The notes below the pieces were generated by a model that did not search any database, had not been told where the DNA came from, and worked only from the letters and a program-made list of their open reading frames with translations. Positions 27,430 to 36,652 of a stretch of 64,000 nucleotides of DNA are shown here, one piece after another (the stretch's first letter is position 1; every line of letters starts with the position of its first letter). Both the position numbers and the translations under genes were made by a program. This DNA comes from Pseudonocardiaceae bacterium (GTDB taxonomy: Bacteria; Actinomycetota; Actinomycetes; Mycobacteriales; Pseudonocardiaceae): assembly GCA_009379845.1 (NCBI GenBank), contig WHSZ01000028.1, positions 1 to 64,000 of the forward strand, written 5' to 3'.

Positions 27430-27435
27430 TAGGCT
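27430..27435 (+). promoter_or_regulatory. -10 box of ispE
   Basis: TAGGCT lies 6 nt before the ispE GTG, and there is no Shine-Dalgarno, which fits a leaderless transcript. Confidence 0.45.
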
Positions 27436-27441
27436 GCACAT

Positions 27442-28407
27442 GTGCTCGCCGTTGTTCCGCCACCCGTCACGGTGCGCGTGCCCGCGAAGGTGAACCTGCA
27501 TCTCGCGGTTGGAGATGCTCGTGCGGACGGCTTCCACGAGCTGTCCACGGTCTTTCAGGCGCTGTCCCTGACCGACGAGGTGACCGTGGGGGTCGCCGAC
27601 GATCCCGGGGTCGAGGTGTTCGGGGAAGGCGCCTCGTCGGTGTCCACCGGGCCGTCCAACCTCGCCTGGCGCGCGGTGCGGGCGCTCGCCGAGCACGTCG
27701 GGCGGGATCCTGAGGAGCCGAAGGTGCGGGTGATGATCCGCAAGGCGATTCCGGTTTCCGGCGGCATGGCCGGCGGCAGTGCCGACGCGGCAGCCACCCT
27801 GGTCGCGCTGGCCGCGCTGTGGCGGCTGGAGATGGGGCGTGACGAGCTGGCCGGCGTCGGGGCGACGGTGGGTAGCGATGTGCCGTTCGTGCTGTATGGC
27901 GGAACCGCGCTCGGCACCGGCCGCGGCGAGCAGCTCGTTCCGGTGCTGTGCCGGCACAGCTTCCACTGGGTGCTCGCGTTCGACCGGCGGGGGCTGTCCA
28001 CCGCGCGGGTGTTCACCGAGTTGGATCGGTTACGCGCGGAAGGCGATCCGCCAAGGATCGGCGCCGTCGAGCCGGTGCTGGAGGCGCTGGCCTCGGGGGA
28101 TCCGCGGCAACTCGCCCTGTTACTCGGCAACGACCTGCAGGCCGCCGCGGTCTCGCTGCGGCCGGGGTTGCGGCGCACGCTGCGCGCGGGCGTGAACGCC
28201 GGCGCGCTGGCCGGCGCCGTCTCCGGGTCCGGGCCGACCTGCGCGTTCCTGTGCACTGACCACGAGTCCGCCGTGGACGTGGCGACCGAGCTGTCCGGTG
28301 CGGGAGTGTGCCGCACCGTCCGGGTCGCGCACGGTCCGGTGCCGGGCGCACGGGTGGTCGGCGGGGACGACTCGCCCCGGCCCGCACCGCCCGAGGTACA
28401 CGCGTGA
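27442..28407 (+). CDS. ispE: 4-diphosphocytidyl-2-C-methyl-D-erythritol kinase
   Basis: A 321-residue GHMP kinase. It has [14 protein letters not shown] at the N-terminus, the ATP loop [17 protein letters not shown] and a C-terminal SGSGPTCAF motif. It phosphorylates CDP-methylerythritol in the non-mevalonate isoprenoid pathway. It keeps the rsmA-ispE neighbourhood known from mycobacteria, here split by the MetN-like insertion. The tail past about residue 300 is Pro-rich and probably disordered. Confidence 0.95.
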   Translation: MLAVVPPPVTVRVPAKVNLHLAVGDARADGFHELSTVFQALSLTDEVTVGVADDPGVEVFGEGASSVSTGPSNLAWRAVRALAEHVGRDPEEPKVRVMIRKAIPVSGGMAGGSADAAATLVALAALWRLEMGRDELAGVGATVGSDVPFVLYGGTALGTGRGEQLVPVLCRHSFHWVLAFDRRGLSTARVFTELDRLRAEGDPPRIGAVEPVLEALASGDPRQLALLLGNDLQAAAVSLRPGLRRTLRAGVNAGALAGAVSGSGPTCAFLCTDHESAVDVATELSGAGVCRTVRVAHGPVPGARVVGGDDSPRPAPPEVHA

Positions 28408-28494
28408 GCCTGCCCACCACGAGTGGTTCTGGCACTCGGCCGAGATGCGCAGCGCACTCGGACTGCCGGGGTTCACCGTGGACGATGACACAAT

Positions 28495-28509
28495 CGTTGT
28501 GGCACAACG
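28495..28509. promoter_or_regulatory. Palindrome CGTTGTGGCACAACG before the ABC-F gene
   Basis: A perfect 15-bp palindrome lies 63 nt before the ABC-F start and next to copy 3 of the dispersed repeat. It could be an operator; no regulator gene is adjacent. Confidence 0.4.
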
Positions 28510-28514
28510 TTTCG

Positions 28515-28541
28515 TGCTTCGGGCCTGCGAGCAGCCCTCAG
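28515..28541 (-). repeat. Dispersed repeat CTCGCAGGCCCGAAGCA, copy 3
   Basis: The inverted copy of the 27-bp element seen at 20469 and 20504. It lies 31 nt before the ABC-F start. All three copies are in 5' regions of translation-related genes (metG, ABC-F). Confidence 0.7.
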
Positions 28542-28572
28542 AAGTCTCAACTGCGAGGTGAGGAACTCAAGC

Positions 28573-30375
28573 GTGGCCAACCTGGTCAACCTCGAGGCGG
28601 TACGTAAGAGCTACGGCGTGCGCCCGCTGCTGGACGGGCTGTCCATCGGCATCGGGGCCGGCGAGCGGATCGGCGTCGTCGGGTTGAACGGCGGCGGCAA
28701 GACCACCCTGCTCGAGATACTCGCCGGGGTGGAACCACCAGACGACGGGCGGGTCAGCTGGATGCGTGGCCTTCGCCTGGCGGTTGTCACCCAGCGCACC
28801 GAGCTACCCGCCGACGCCACCGTGCGGCAGGCCGTGCTCGAGCCGCACGGGTTCACCGCCGAGCACGAATGGGCAGCCGATCCCCGTATCCGGTCGATCA
28901 TGCAGGGTCTCGGCATCGACGCCCTCGGGCTGGACGAGCCGGTGCACATCATGTCCGGCGGTGAGCGGCGCCGGATCGCGCTGGCCGCCGCGCTGGTCCG
29001 CGAGCTGGATCTGCTGGTACTGGACGAGCCGACCAACCACCTCGACGTGGAAGGCGTGCGCTGGCTGGCTGAGCACCTCGTCGCGCGGCGCTGCGCGGCG
29101 GTGGTCGTGACCCACGACCGGTGGTTCCTCAACGAGGTGTGCACCCGCACCTGGGAGGTCACCGGCGGGCGGGTCGAGCAGTACGAGGGCGGCTACGAGG
29201 ACTGGGTGTACGCCCGCGCGGAGCGCGCCCGGCTGGCGGCCAACGCCGAGGAGAAGCGCCGGAACCTGGCGCGCAAGGAGCTGGCCTGGCTGCGCCGTGG
29301 CGCGAAGGCGCGCACCTCGAAGCCGCGCTACCGGGTGGAGGCGGCCGAGGCGCTGATCGCGAACGAGCCGGAGCCGCGCGAATCGGCCGAGCTGGTCGCG
29401 TTCGCACGCCGGCGGCTCGGCAAGACCGTGCTGGAACTGGAGGACGTGCGCTACACGCTTGACGACCGGCCGCTGCTGGACGGGGTGACTTGGCGACTCG
29501 GGCCGGGCGATCGGATCGGCCTCGTCGGAGTGAACGGATCCGGCAAGACGAGCCTGCTGCGGCTGCTCGCTGGCGACACCGAGCCGCAGGCGGGGCGGCG
29601 GGTGGTAGGCAAGACCGTCCGGCTGGCCTACCTGCGCCAGGAGCTGGAGGATCTGCCGGCGCAACTGCGCGTGCTGCAGGCCGTCGAGGACGTCGCGTCC
29701 AGGGTGACGCTCGGCAAGCGCGAGTTCTCCGCCTCCCAGCTGGCCGAGCGGTTCGGTTTCCCGGCCGCGCGGCAGTGGACCCCGGTCGGCGATCTGTCCG
29801 GGGGCGAGCGGCGACGGTTGCAGCTGGTCCGGCTGCTGATGGGCGAGCCGAACGTGCTGCTGCTCGACGAGCCGACCAACGACCTGGACATCGACACGCT
29901 GCAGCAGCTGGAAGATCTGCTGGACTCCTGGGCGGGCACCCTGGTGGTCGTCTCGCACGACCGGTATCTGGTCGAGCGGGTGTGCGACACGGTGGTCGCG
30001 CTGTTCGGCGACGGCAAGATCACGCACCTGCCGGGCGGCATCGACGACTACCTCGAGCGGCGCGACCGGGAAGGCGGCGCCGGTGGCGGCCGGACCGGCG
30101 GTAGCGAGCGGGCGGCTGGTCCACAGGGTCCGCAAGAGTCCCCGGCCGGCAAGCCGAGCGCGGCCGAGCAGCGGGCCGCGCAGAAGGAGCTTGCCCGGCT
30201 GGAGCGGCGGTTGGACACGCTGCACGAGAAGGAGAACCGGCTGCACGCGAAGCTCGCCGAGGCGGCGACGGAGCCGGACCGGTTGCGCGAGCTGGACGAG
30301 CAGCTGCAGGACGTGCTGGCCGAAAAGGACGAGCTGGAGCAGCGGTGGCTCGCCGCCGCCGACACCGCCGATTAG
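28573..30375 (+). CDS. ABC-F family ATP-binding protein
   Basis: A 600-residue soluble protein with two ABC domains and no membrane segment. The first has GLNGGGKTT, MSGGERRR and LLVLDEPTNHLD; the second has GVNGSGKTS, LSGGERRR and LLLDEPTNDLD. A basic, Arg-rich linker (KARTSKPRYRVEAAEALI) joins them, and a C-terminal coiled coil follows (about 540-600, LERRLDTLHEKENRL). ABC-F proteins act on the ribosome in translation or antibiotic protection. The Uup-like coiled coil suggests a housekeeping type. GAGGAA precedes the GTG. Confidence 0.92.
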   Translation: MANLVNLEAVRKSYGVRPLLDGLSIGIGAGERIGVVGLNGGGKTTLLEILAGVEPPDDGRVSWMRGLRLAVVTQRTELPADATVRQAVLEPHGFTAEHEWAADPRIRSIMQGLGIDALGLDEPVHIMSGGERRRIALAAALVRELDLLVLDEPTNHLDVEGVRWLAEHLVARRCAAVVVTHDRWFLNEVCTRTWEVTGGRVEQYEGGYEDWVYARAERARLAANAEEKRRNLARKELAWLRRGAKARTSKPRYRVEAAEALIANEPEPRESAELVAFARRRLGKTVLELEDVRYTLDDRPLLDGVTWRLGPGDRIGLVGVNGSGKTSLLRLLAGDTEPQAGRRVVGKTVRLAYLRQELEDLPAQLRVLQAVEDVASRVTLGKREFSASQLAERFGFPAARQWTPVGDLSGGERRRLQLVRLLMGEPNVLLLDEPTNDLDIDTLQQLEDLLDSWAGTLVVVSHDRYLVERVCDTVVALFGDGKITHLPGGIDDYLERRDREGGAGGGRTGGSERAAGPQGPQESPAGKPSAAEQRAAQKELARLERRLDTLHEKENRLHAKLAEAATEPDRLRELDEQLQDVLAEKDELEQRWLAAADTAD

Positions 30376-30483
30376 CCCGCGGACACCGCTGCGCCCTGCC
30401 CGCATCGATCAGCACCGGGTGGCGGTGTTATGGAAGGAGTGGGTATGGGTACGCGACGCGGGGGTACCACTGAGTAGCTTAGA

Positions 30484-32169
30484 GTGGACCGTATGAGTCG
30501 CTTCGTGGATACGTTGCTCGCCACGGCCGCCGATCGGGGCAACAAAACCGGAATCACCACCGGCGAACCCAACGATCCGGTCCGGAGAACGTGGACGCAG
30601 GTCCACGAGGAGGCCCGCCGGATGGCCGGCTCACTGATCTCCGACGGTCTACGACCTGGCCGGGCCGTGGCGGTGCTCGCCGCGGATCCCGCGGTGATCG
30701 CACCCGTCGTGCAGGCCGTCTGGCTGGCCGGCGGCAGTGTCACGATGCTGCACCAACCGACCCCACGCACCGACCTGGCGGAATGGGCAGGCGACACCGT
30801 CCGGGTGCTCCGCATGATCGACTCGAGTCTCGTGTTGCTCGGCGAGCCGTTCGACAAGCTGTCCGGGGTGCTCGACGAGCACGGTATCGGGTACTCGTTG
30901 ATCCCGGAGCTGGCCGGCGGGCAACGGATCGAGCAGGTCGTCGAATCCGGGGAGGGCGATAACGCTCTGTTGCAGCTCACCAGCGGATCCACCGCCGAAC
31001 CTAAGGCCGTGCGGATCACACACGGTAATTTGATCTCGAACATGACCGCCATGGTCGACGAGTCCGAGCTGGACCTGGACGACGATCTGATGGTGTCCTG
31101 GCTACCGGTTTTCCACGACATGGGCATGGTCGGCTTCCTGACCGTACCGATGACCTTCGGCGTGGAACTCGTCAAGATCACCCCCGTTGAATTCCTCGGC
31201 GGGCCGTTGATCTGGCCGGAGCTGCTCAGCAGGTACCGGGCGACCGTCACCGCGGCGCCGAACTTCGCCTACGCGATCGCCGGCCGCCGAATGTCCAAAG
31301 TGGAGGACGACAACGCGTACGACCTTTCCAGGATGCGCATCGCGCTGAACGGCGCCGAGCCGATCGACGAGAACGCGGTACGCACCTTCACCGAGGCGGG
31401 AGCCCGGTTCGGCATGCCAGCCGAGTGCGTGTTTCCGGCCTACGGCATGGCCGAGGTGACCCTCGCGGTGTCCTTCGCGCCGGTATTCACCGGGCTGACA
31501 ACCGATGTGGTGGCCGCCGACGCGCTGGAAAACGAGAACAGGGCCGTACCGCTTCCCGATGACGACCCGCGCCGGGGCACGGACGCGGCGCGCTCGTTCG
31601 CCGTGCTGGGCCGCCCGCTCGCCGGGATCGAAGCGAGAATCGTTGACGAGCAAGGAAATCAGCTCGATGAACGCGAAGTCGGTGAGATCCAGTTGCGCGG
31701 CAGCTCGGTGACCCCTGGCTATCTCACCGTGAACGGCCCGGTGCCCACCCAGGACGCCGATGGCTGGCTTGCCACCGGAGATCTCGGCTACCTGATCGAC
31801 GGCCGGATCGTCATCTGCGGGCGCCGCAAGGACGTGATCATCATGGGCGGCCGCAACATCTACCCCACCGACATCGAGCGGGCCGCTTGCTCGGTCCGCG
31901 GCGTGCGGGCCGGCAACGCGGTCGCGGTACGCATCGACCCAGGCGCCCGGCGCGAGCGCTTCGCCATCGTGCTGGAGTCGGCAGTGGCTGGTGACGAGGA
32001 CGCGGAACGCGCTCTTGCCAAGGAAGTTACCGCCCGGGTCGTGGACGCCGTGGACGCGAGGCCGATGTCCGTCGTGGTGCTCGGCCCCGGAACGCTGCCC
32101 AAAACGCCATCCGGCAAGCTGCGCCGCGCGGCCGCGGGAGACGAGTTCGCGAACCGGATCGGGTCGTAG
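30484..32169 (+). CDS. Fatty-acyl-AMP ligase-like synthetase (Pks16 type)
   Basis: A 561-residue ANL enzyme. The P-loop is LTSGSTAEPKAVRITHGNL, with WLPVFHDMGMVGFL, YGMAEVTLAVSF and TGDLGYLIDGRIVICGRRKDVIIMGGRN. The sequence between the two last core motifs and the motif YGMAEVTLA are typical of FAAL rather than acyl-CoA synthetases. It is at the position of Rv1013 (pks16). The product is probably an acyl-adenylate passed to an unidentified carrier. The start is uncertain (GTG 30484 or ATG 30493); TAGCTT lies just upstream with no Shine-Dalgarno. Confidence 0.85.
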   Translation: MDRMSRFVDTLLATAADRGNKTGITTGEPNDPVRRTWTQVHEEARRMAGSLISDGLRPGRAVAVLAADPAVIAPVVQAVWLAGGSVTMLHQPTPRTDLAEWAGDTVRVLRMIDSSLVLLGEPFDKLSGVLDEHGIGYSLIPELAGGQRIEQVVESGEGDNALLQLTSGSTAEPKAVRITHGNLISNMTAMVDESELDLDDDLMVSWLPVFHDMGMVGFLTVPMTFGVELVKITPVEFLGGPLIWPELLSRYRATVTAAPNFAYAIAGRRMSKVEDDNAYDLSRMRIALNGAEPIDENAVRTFTEAGARFGMPAECVFPAYGMAEVTLAVSFAPVFTGLTTDVVAADALENENRAVPLPDDDPRRGTDAARSFAVLGRPLAGIEARIVDEQGNQLDEREVGEIQLRGSSVTPGYLTVNGPVPTQDADGWLATGDLGYLIDGRIVICGRRKDVIIMGGRNIYPTDIERAACSVRGVRAGNAVAVRIDPGARRERFAIVLESAVAGDEDAERALAKEVTARVVDAVDARPMSVVVLGPGTLPKTPSGKLRRAAAGDEFANRIGS

Positions 32170-32183
32170 CCGACCCCGCGATC
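32157..32183. terminator. Small hairpin between convergent genes
   Basis: GATCGGGTCG and CGACCC(CGC)GATC fold across TAGC, which contains the stop codon of the ligase gene. It separates the ligase (+) from the SET gene (-). Confidence 0.45.
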
Positions 32184-32631
32184 ACTGCCCGGTGGACGCG
32201 CGCAGCACCGCTGCCTCGGCGCTCGCCAGGTACGCGGCCGGCACCGGCTGCGCGAAGTAGTCAATGGTGAGCTCGTCGCCCGGCGCGATGTCCTGGCAGG
32301 CACGCAGCACACGGCCGTCGTCATCGATCGACACGTTCGGGCGGGTGCTGTGGTTCATGAACCCGTAGCTGGTGCGGATCGGGCGAACGAGCAGCTGTTC
32401 AGCGGACAGCGCGTTCCACTCGAGCGCCTCGATAACGCCCGGATATCGCGTCACATCGACGATCTGGCCGTCCAACGTACCCAGCACGTCCTCGGCTGCC
32501 CACGCTCGGCGCGCGAGCAACCCCCGCCCATGAACCGGGCTTCGGGCCACCTCGGTGCCGGAGATGGTTTCGATGCACGGCGCGCCGCCGAGCAGCGCGG
32601 TGGCCAGCACATCGATGCCGTGATCGGTCAT
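32182..32631 (-). CDS. SET-domain protein
   Basis: A 149-residue protein consisting only of a SET domain: RSPVHGRGLLARRAWAAED at the start, YGFMNHSTRPNVSID (the NHS.xPN SAM/active-site motif) and DIAPGDELTIDYF at the end. SET proteins methylate lysine with SAM. The bacterial substrates are mostly unknown. The ATG at 32631 is used; longer frames upstream look non-coding. It lies downstream of pth and rplY on the same strand, 77 nt after pth, so a ribosomal-protein substrate is a speculative thought. Confidence 0.85.
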   Translation of the reverse strand: MTDHGIDVLATALLGGAPCIETISGTEVARSPVHGRGLLARRAWAAEDVLGTLDGQIVDVTRYPGVIEALEWNALSAEQLLVRPIRTSYGFMNHSTRPNVSIDDDGRVLRACQDIAPGDELTIDYFAQPVPAAYLASAEAAVLRASTGQ

Positions 32632-32708
32632 CCAAGCACGATACCCGGGACTACGGTGCGCGTTATCGCGGCGCACAGCACTCAGCTGGCCGGCGTGGCA
32701 GGCATTGC

Positions 32709-33311
32709 TCAGGGCCCGGTGTGGAAGGCGTTCTGCGCGGCTGCCAGGCCGTCGCGCAGCAGTTTCTCGGCCGCGTCCGCGCACCGGTCGAGGACGAACG
32801 CCAGCTCCTTGCGCTCGGTAAGGGAGAAGTCCCGCAATACGTAGTCGGCGGCGTCCATCCGGCCGGGCGGCCTGCCGACGCCGACCCGTAACCGGTAATA
32901 GTCCTTGGTGCCCAACGACTTCGTGACGGAACGTAGTCCATTGTGGCCGTTCTCGCCGCCACCCAGCTTGAGCCGCACACTGCCGAACGGCAGGTCGAGC
33001 TCGTCGTGCACCACCACCACGCCGGACGGTGGGAGTTTGAAGAACCGGGCCGCGCCGGCCACCGGCCCGCCCGAGGTGTTCATGAACGACCGGGGTTTCG
33101 CCAGCACCACCCGCTCACCGGCGAGCCGGCCCTCCAGCACGTCGGCGCCCGCCTTGTGTGCCTTGAACTTCCCGCCGACCCGCGCGGCGAGCTCGTCCAG
33201 CACCAGAAACCCGACGTTGTGCCGGTGCCCTCCGTACTGCGGCCCGGGATTGCCGAGACCGACGAGCAGCACCAGCTCGCCGGCCCCTGGCACGTCTTCC
33301 GGGGTAGTCAC
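32709..33311 (-). CDS. pth: Peptidyl-tRNA hydrolase
   Basis: A 200-residue enzyme of the Pth1 family. It has LLVGLGNPGPQYGGHRHNVGF with the catalytic His, KPRSFMNTSGGPV, VVVHDELDLPFG with the catalytic Asp, and GGGENGHNGLRS. It recycles peptidyl-tRNAs released from ribosomes. GTG 33311 gives the normal length. It follows rplY by 41 nt, the conserved order in actinobacteria. Confidence 0.96.
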   Translation of the reverse strand: MTTPEDVPGAGELVLLVGLGNPGPQYGGHRHNVGFLVLDELAARVGGKFKAHKAGADVLEGRLAGERVVLAKPRSFMNTSGGPVAGAARFFKLPPSGVVVVHDELDLPFGSVRLKLGGGENGHNGLRSVTKSLGTKDYYRLRVGVGRPPGRMDAADYVLRDFSLTERKELAFVLDRCADAAEKLLRDGLAAAQNAFHTGP

Positions 33312-33352
33312 TGAACTCGCTCGAAATCGATCGAACCGATCGAGGGAAGGGC

Positions 33353-34003
33353 TCAGCCCTCCTCGCTCTCCCGCGGGCTCTCCGGCTCCGCGGTCTCCGA
33401 CTCGTCCTCGACCACGCCGGCACCCTCGGTGTCGACCTCGCTCTCCATGTCCTCGGCAGTCGGCGCGACGACGATGTTGACCACCAGCAACTCCGGGTCG
33501 CTGACCAGGTCGACACCGCCAGGCAGCTCGAGATCCGAGGCATGGACCTGGGTGCCGGCCTCGGCGCCGTCCACCGACACCTCGATCTGCTCCGGAATCT
33601 TCAGCGCGTCCGCCTGGACGGTCAGCTCGTTGAGCTCCTGCGTGAGCAGTGTGCCGGGGGCGGCCTCGCCGTTGACCATGATCGGCACATCCACCTGGAC
33701 TTTCTCGCCCCGCTTGATGGACAGCAGGTCGACGTGCTCGATGTAGTTCTTCAGCGGGTGCGTGGTGATCGTCTTGGTCAGCACGAGCTCCCGGTCGGAC
33801 TTGCCGATGTGCAGCTCCAGCACGGCGTTGTGGCCGTTCTCCCTGATCACGCGGGCGAACTCGACGGCAGGAAGGGACAGGTGCTTCGGGTCGGAGCCGT
33901 GACCGTAGAGCACCGCGGGGATCTTGCCCGCGCGTCGGGTTCGGCGGGCGGCACCCTTGCCGAACTCGGTGCGCGACTCGACATTCAGACGGACCTCGGA
34001 CAC
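33353..34003 (-). CDS. rplY: 50S ribosomal protein L25, Ctc type
   Basis: A 216-residue L25/TL5 long form: an N-terminal 5S-rRNA-binding domain (about 1-95, with the start SEVRLNVESRTEFGKGAARR) and a C-terminal beta domain (to about 185). It ends with an acidic tail rich in Glu and Ser. AAGGAGAG precedes the GTG. It is probably co-transcribed with pth. Confidence 0.95.
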   Translation of the reverse strand: MSEVRLNVESRTEFGKGAARRTRRAGKIPAVLYGHGSDPKHLSLPAVEFARVIRENGHNAVLELHIGKSDRELVLTKTITTHPLKNYIEHVDLLSIKRGEKVQVDVPIMVNGEAAPGTLLTQELNELTVQADALKIPEQIEVSVDGAEAGTQVHASDLELPGGVDLVSDPELLVVNIVVAPTAEDMESEVDTEGAGVVEDESETAEPESPRESEEG

Positions 34004-34288
34004 GGTAATGCTCTCCTTGCGGCTTGGGTGGTGACGGCGGCCAGGTGCGCCGCACCGCGTTCGGGGTGCTTACCCGCGGCGTGGCGGCAGAGCGCGAGGC
34101 GTCGTGGGCGCAGCACGCGACCACGGTCGCGCCGCCGCGTCGATCACGTCGGGCCGGAATGCTCCGGGGCCCGCCTCGCCGAGGCAACCCCCCTAGTTTA
34201 GGTCGCGCGATCGGGCCGCCGTGCATCGGGTCGGCAACGAGTCAAGGTCTGTACCGATCGGGGTGTTGGCCGGCGAGACTGCGGCAAG

Positions 34289-34294
34289 TAGCTT
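34289..34294 (+). promoter_or_regulatory. -10 box of the Nramp-like gene
   Basis: TAGCTT lies 7 nt before the GTG at 34302. No Shine-Dalgarno is present, so leaderless transcription is likely. The rest of the 298-bp gap to rplY shows no other clear feature. Confidence 0.4.
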
Positions 34295-34301
34295 GTCCGG
34301 C

Positions 34302-35594
34302 GTGTCGAGCGAACCAACCACGGGTGACGTCGTCCAGCCACCGACAAGCTGGAAGGGCCGGCTGCGGCAAGTAGGCCCCGGCATCATGGCCGCCGCCACC
34401 GGCGTCGGCGCCGGTGACCTGGTAGCGACCATGGTCGCCGGAGCGGAATACGGATACGTACTGTTCTGGGCCGTCATCGTCGGCGTGGTGTTCAAGCTGG
34501 CGCTCGGCGAAGGCGTCGGCCGCTGGCACCTCGCGTCCGGGCGCACCATGCTGGCCGGCTGGCGCATCCTTGGCCGCTGGGCCGTCGGTTACTTCGGGAT
34601 CTACGTGGTGATCTGGGGTGTCACCTACGGCGTAACCGCGATGTCCGCATCCGCGCTGCCGCTGAACGCCCTATTCCCCGCCGTGTCGGTGCGGTACTGG
34701 GCGATGCTCTGCGGCGTGATCGGCCTCGTGCTGGTCTGGTTCGGGCGCTACGCGGTGCTCGAAAAGCTGATGACCGTGCTGGTCGGCGTGATGTTCGTGA
34801 CCGTGGTGGGTACCGCGATCCTGGTCGGCCCCAACCTGGTGGAGCTGGTCAAAGGAATCGTGCCGCGCGTGCCGAGCGGTTCGCTTGTCTACGTGCTCGG
34901 GCTGGTCGGCGGGGTCGGCGGCACGATCACCGTGGCCGCATATGGGTACTGGACGCTGGCCAAGGGCTGGCGCGGGCCGCGGTGGCTGCCGATCATGCGG
35001 ATGGACAACGGGATCGGCTACATCACCACCGGCATCTTCGTGCTGGCGATGCTCGTCGTCGGAGCCGGGCTGCTCGGCGGCCAGTCGATCACCGATGACG
35101 ACGAGGGGCTGCTCACGCTGGGCTCGGTGCTCGCGCAGGATTACGGGGAGTGGGCCAGGATCCCGTTCCTGGTCGGGTTCTTTGCGGTGTCCTTCTCGTC
35201 ACTGCTCGGCGTGTGGAACGGCGTGAGCCTGCAGTTCGCCGACTGGTGGCGAACCTGGCGGCTGCCGAAGGACGCGCCGCCGGAAACGGTGGATGACTAC
35301 GAGCAGAAAGCGGGCCGTCGCAGCATCGCGTTCCGGGTGTACGTGCTGTGGTTGACCTTCCCGCCGATGGCGCTGCTGTTCCTGGACAAACCGTTCCAGC
35401 TGGTGATCGTGTACGGTGCACTCGGTGCGCTGTTCATGCCGTTCCTTGCCGGCACCCTGCTCGCGCTGCTGAACTCCAAGCGGCTGATGCCGGAAGGGCA
35501 ACGTTCGAAGTGGCTGTCCAACGGCATGCTCGTGTTGTGCCTGATGCTGTTCGCCGTGCTGGCCGTGAACGAGATCATCGGCCTGTTCGAATAA
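34302..35594 (+). CDS. Nramp-related membrane transporter lacking the DPGN motif
   Basis: A 430-residue polytopic protein with about 11 membrane segments. Alignment by eye to Nramp places GPGIMAAATGVGAGDLVAT in TM1, where metal transporters have DPGN; here the motif is GAGD. The TM6 region reads GGVGGTITVAAYGYW rather than the usual MPH. The canonical Mn/Fe ligands therefore seem absent, and the substrate may differ (perhaps Mg or a non-metal solute). It is single-gene, convergent with prs. Confidence 0.8.
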   Translation: MSSEPTTGDVVQPPTSWKGRLRQVGPGIMAAATGVGAGDLVATMVAGAEYGYVLFWAVIVGVVFKLALGEGVGRWHLASGRTMLAGWRILGRWAVGYFGIYVVIWGVTYGVTAMSASALPLNALFPAVSVRYWAMLCGVIGLVLVWFGRYAVLEKLMTVLVGVMFVTVVGTAILVGPNLVELVKGIVPRVPSGSLVYVLGLVGGVGGTITVAAYGYWTLAKGWRGPRWLPIMRMDNGIGYITTGIFVLAMLVVGAGLLGGQSITDDDEGLLTLGSVLAQDYGEWARIPFLVGFFAVSFSSLLGVWNGVSLQFADWWRTWRLPKDAPPETVDDYEQKAGRRSIAFRVYVLWLTFPPMALLFLDKPFQLVIVYGALGALFMPFLAGTLLALLNSKRLMPEGQRSKWLSNGMLVLCLMLFAVLAVNEIIGLFE

Positions 35595-35671
35595 CCCCAG
35601 GTTAGCCGTGAAGGCCACCTTCGGGGCGTTGAACGCCCCGAAGGTGGCCTTCACGGCACAAAAAACTGGGG
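35595..35671. terminator. Long palindromic element between convergent genes
   Basis: GTGAAGGCCACCTTCGGGGC and its exact complement (21-nt arms, 35608-35654) fold across TTGAA. An outer pair CCCCAG/CTGGGG (35595-35600, 35666-35671) extends the structure. It lies between the Nramp-like gene and prs and abuts the prs stop. I recall similar elements as abundant in Amycolatopsis genomes; that could not be checked here. Confidence 0.8.
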
Positions 35672-36652
35672 TCAGGCGTTGCCGTCGAACAGCGAGGTCA
35701 CCGAGCCGTCCTCGAAAACCTCTTGGATGGCGCGGGCCAGCAGCGGCGCTATGGACAGCACGGTCAGCCCGGGGAACCGCTTCTCGTCCGGGATCGGCAG
35801 GGTGTTCGTGAAGATCACTTCACTCGCGCCGCAGTTCGCCAACCGCTCGGTGGCCGGTCCGGACAGCACGCCGTGCGTGGCCGCGATGATCACCTGCCTG
35901 GCACCCTCGTCCTGCAACGCCCTCGCGGCCTTGGCGATCGTGCCGCCGGTGTCCACGATGTCGTCCAGCAGCACGCACACCTGGCCCTCGACCTTGCCGA
36001 CCACCCGGTTGGCGACGGCCTCGTTCGGCTTGGACGGGTCGCGCGTCTTGTGGATGAACGCGATCGGCCGGTCGCCGAGCACCTGCGCCCACTTCTCGGC
36101 AAGCCGTACCCTGCCGGAATCCGGCGAGACCACCGTGACGTTGTCAGCCGGGTAGTTCTCCCGGATGTAGTCGGCAAGCACGTTCTGCGCGAACAGGTGG
36201 TCAACCGGCCCGTCGAAGAACCCGGAGATCTGCGCGGTGTGCAGATCGACCGTCATGATCCGGTCCGCGCCGGCTGTCTTGAACAGATCGGCGATCAGCC
36301 GCGCGGAGATCGGCTCGCGGCCCTTGTGCTTCTTGTCCTGCCGCGCGTACGGGTAGAACGGCATGATCACGGTGATTCGTTTGGCACTGGCCCTTTTCAA
36401 CGCGTCCACCATGATCAGCTGTTCCATGAGCCAGTGGTTGATGGGCTCGTTGTGGCTCTGAATCACGAACGCGTCGTTACCGCGTACCGATTCGTTGAAC
36501 CGCACGAAGATCTCACCGTTGGCGAAGTCGTACGCCGCCTGGGGGGTGAGGGTCACGTTCAGGTGCTTGGCCACTTCCTCAGCCAGTTCCGGGTGCGCTC
36601 GCCCGGAGAACAGCATCAGGTTCTTCTTGGGTGTCCCCTCTTTCGGGCTCAT
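35672..36652 (-). CDS. prs: Ribose-phosphate pyrophosphokinase
   Basis: A 326-residue PRPP synthetase. It has [14 protein letters not shown] near the start, the flexible-loop region [18 protein letters not shown] and the PRPP-binding [14 protein letters not shown]. It makes PRPP for nucleotide, His and Trp synthesis and, in actinobacteria, for arabinan precursors. Its ATG overlaps the stop of glmU (ATGA), so the two are translationally coupled, as in most actinobacteria. Confidence 0.96.
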   Translation of the reverse strand: MSPKEGTPKKNLMLFSGRAHPELAEEVAKHLNVTLTPQAAYDFANGEIFVRFNESVRGNDAFVIQSHNEPINHWLMEQLIMVDALKRASAKRITVIMPFYPYARQDKKHKGREPISARLIADLFKTAGADRIMTVDLHTAQISGFFDGPVDHLFAQNVLADYIRENYPADNVTVVSPDSGRVRLAEKWAQVLGDRPIAFIHKTRDPSKPNEAVANRVVGKVEGQVCVLLDDIVDTGGTIAKAARALQDEGARQVIIAATHGVLSGPATERLANCGASEVIFTNTLPIPDEKRFPGLTVLSIAPLLARAIQEVFEDGSVTSLFDGNA

